A stretch of DNA of 22,903 nucleotides from Thermoplasmata archaeon. Its GTDB lineage: Archaea > Thermoplasmatota > Thermoplasmata > Thermoplasmatales > Thermoplasmataceae. The stretch spans positions 1-22,903 of the forward strand of contig JAKAUD010000080.1 of NCBI GenBank assembly GCA_021827885.1. The letters are read 5' to 3'. A program made the translations under genes and the position numbers. Every line of letters begins with the position of its first letter. The first letter of the stretch is position 1. The notes below the pieces were generated by a model. The model had not been told where the DNA came from and did no database searches. It saw nothing but the letters and a program-made list of their open reading frames with translations. Of the stretch, positions 22,809-22,903 are shown in pieces.

Positions 22809-22903
22809 ATGTCGACTAGTGTGGAAATTGGGTTCTCTTTCGGACAAAATTACAACTCACTTGTGATACGTGCCTCTGTTCAAGGATTGTTCATTCCAAT
22901 ATA
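22809..22903 (+). CDS. Start of an unknown gene (partial, runs off the window)
   Basis: An ATG 14 nt after the coiled-coil stop opens a frame to the window edge: MSTSVEIGFSFGQNYNSLVI and about 11 further residues. A weak purine-rich sequence (AGTGAG, 22796-22801) precedes it. The short gap suggests co-transcription with the coiled-coil gene. At 31 codons, chance cannot be excluded and no family can be named. Confidence 0.4.
   Translation, partial: MSTSVEIGFSFGQNYNSLVIRASVQGLFIPI

Noticed and set aside
10060..22849. 14-base inverted match: ATTTTGTCCGAAAG near 10065 and CTTTCGGACAAAAT near 22840
   Set aside because: A 14-base match somewhere in a 23-kb window on either strand is expected once or twice by chance, and the flanks do not match.
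1..22903. CRISPR arrays, tRNA and rRNA genes
   Set aside because: No regularly spaced repeat-spacer array was seen; the only tandem repeat has three 24-bp copies without spacers. No T-loop/anticodon pattern or rRNA-like sequence was noticed on either strand by eye.

Overview
The window looks like archaeal DNA, most likely from a thermoacidophile of the Thermoplasmatales type. Several gene starts have a TATA-like element centred about 25-29 nt upstream, as in leaderless archaeal transcripts. Shine-Dalgarno sites appear mainly at genes inside operons. Arginine is mostly AGA/AGG and isoleucine often ATA. The proteins (nucleotide-sugar enzymes, glycosyltransferases, a protein rich in N-glycosylation sequons) fit an archaeal surface-glycan locus. 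The order-level assignment is inference; no rRNA, tRNA or other phylogenetic marker is present.

Layout. 1-58: possible 5' end of a minus-strand glycosyltransferase. 506-1612 (-): GT4-type glycosyltransferase. 1870-7392 (+): operon of a 1103-residue polytopic membrane protein with a heavily sequoned ectodomain, a GT4-like and a GT2 glycosyltransferase, with overlapping ends and starts. 7389-9436 (-): a GT2-like protein and an extended SDR. 9499-10048: debris with a 24-bp x 3 tandem repeat. 10227-12433 (-): three-gene CDP-sugar operon (rfbF cytidylyltransferase, RmlC-like epimerase, 4-ketoreductase-like SDR). 12775-13518 (-): SAM methyltransferase. 13576-14382 (-): IS630-type transposase ruin. 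14825-17982 (-): operon SDR - rmlC - Nudix hydrolase - GT2-like protein. 18045-20577 (+): operon rmlA-like - rmlD-like - FkbM methyltransferase. 20578-21963 (+): IS110-family element whose leader folds like a bridge RNA. 21964-22794 (+): coiled-coil gene apparently cut at its 5' end by the element. 22809-22903 (+): start of another reading frame.

How it works together (inference). The rml-type and rfbF-type genes would make dTDP- and CDP-activated deoxysugars, the glycosyltransferases would assemble them on a lipid carrier, the methyltransferases would decorate them, and the large membrane protein may act at the outer face of the membrane. Neither pathway is complete here: no convincing dTDP-glucose or CDP-glucose 4,6-dehydratase is visible.

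Most notable: (i) an SDR + GT2-like pair occurs twice, about 7.5 kb apart, in the same order, with RmlC and Nudix genes present in only one copy; (ii) both SDR copies have Asn where the SDR catalytic Lys is expected; (iii) the IS110 leader has a bridge-RNA-like series of hairpins; (iv) a perfect 14-bp AT palindrome seems to serve as TATA box for two divergent operons.
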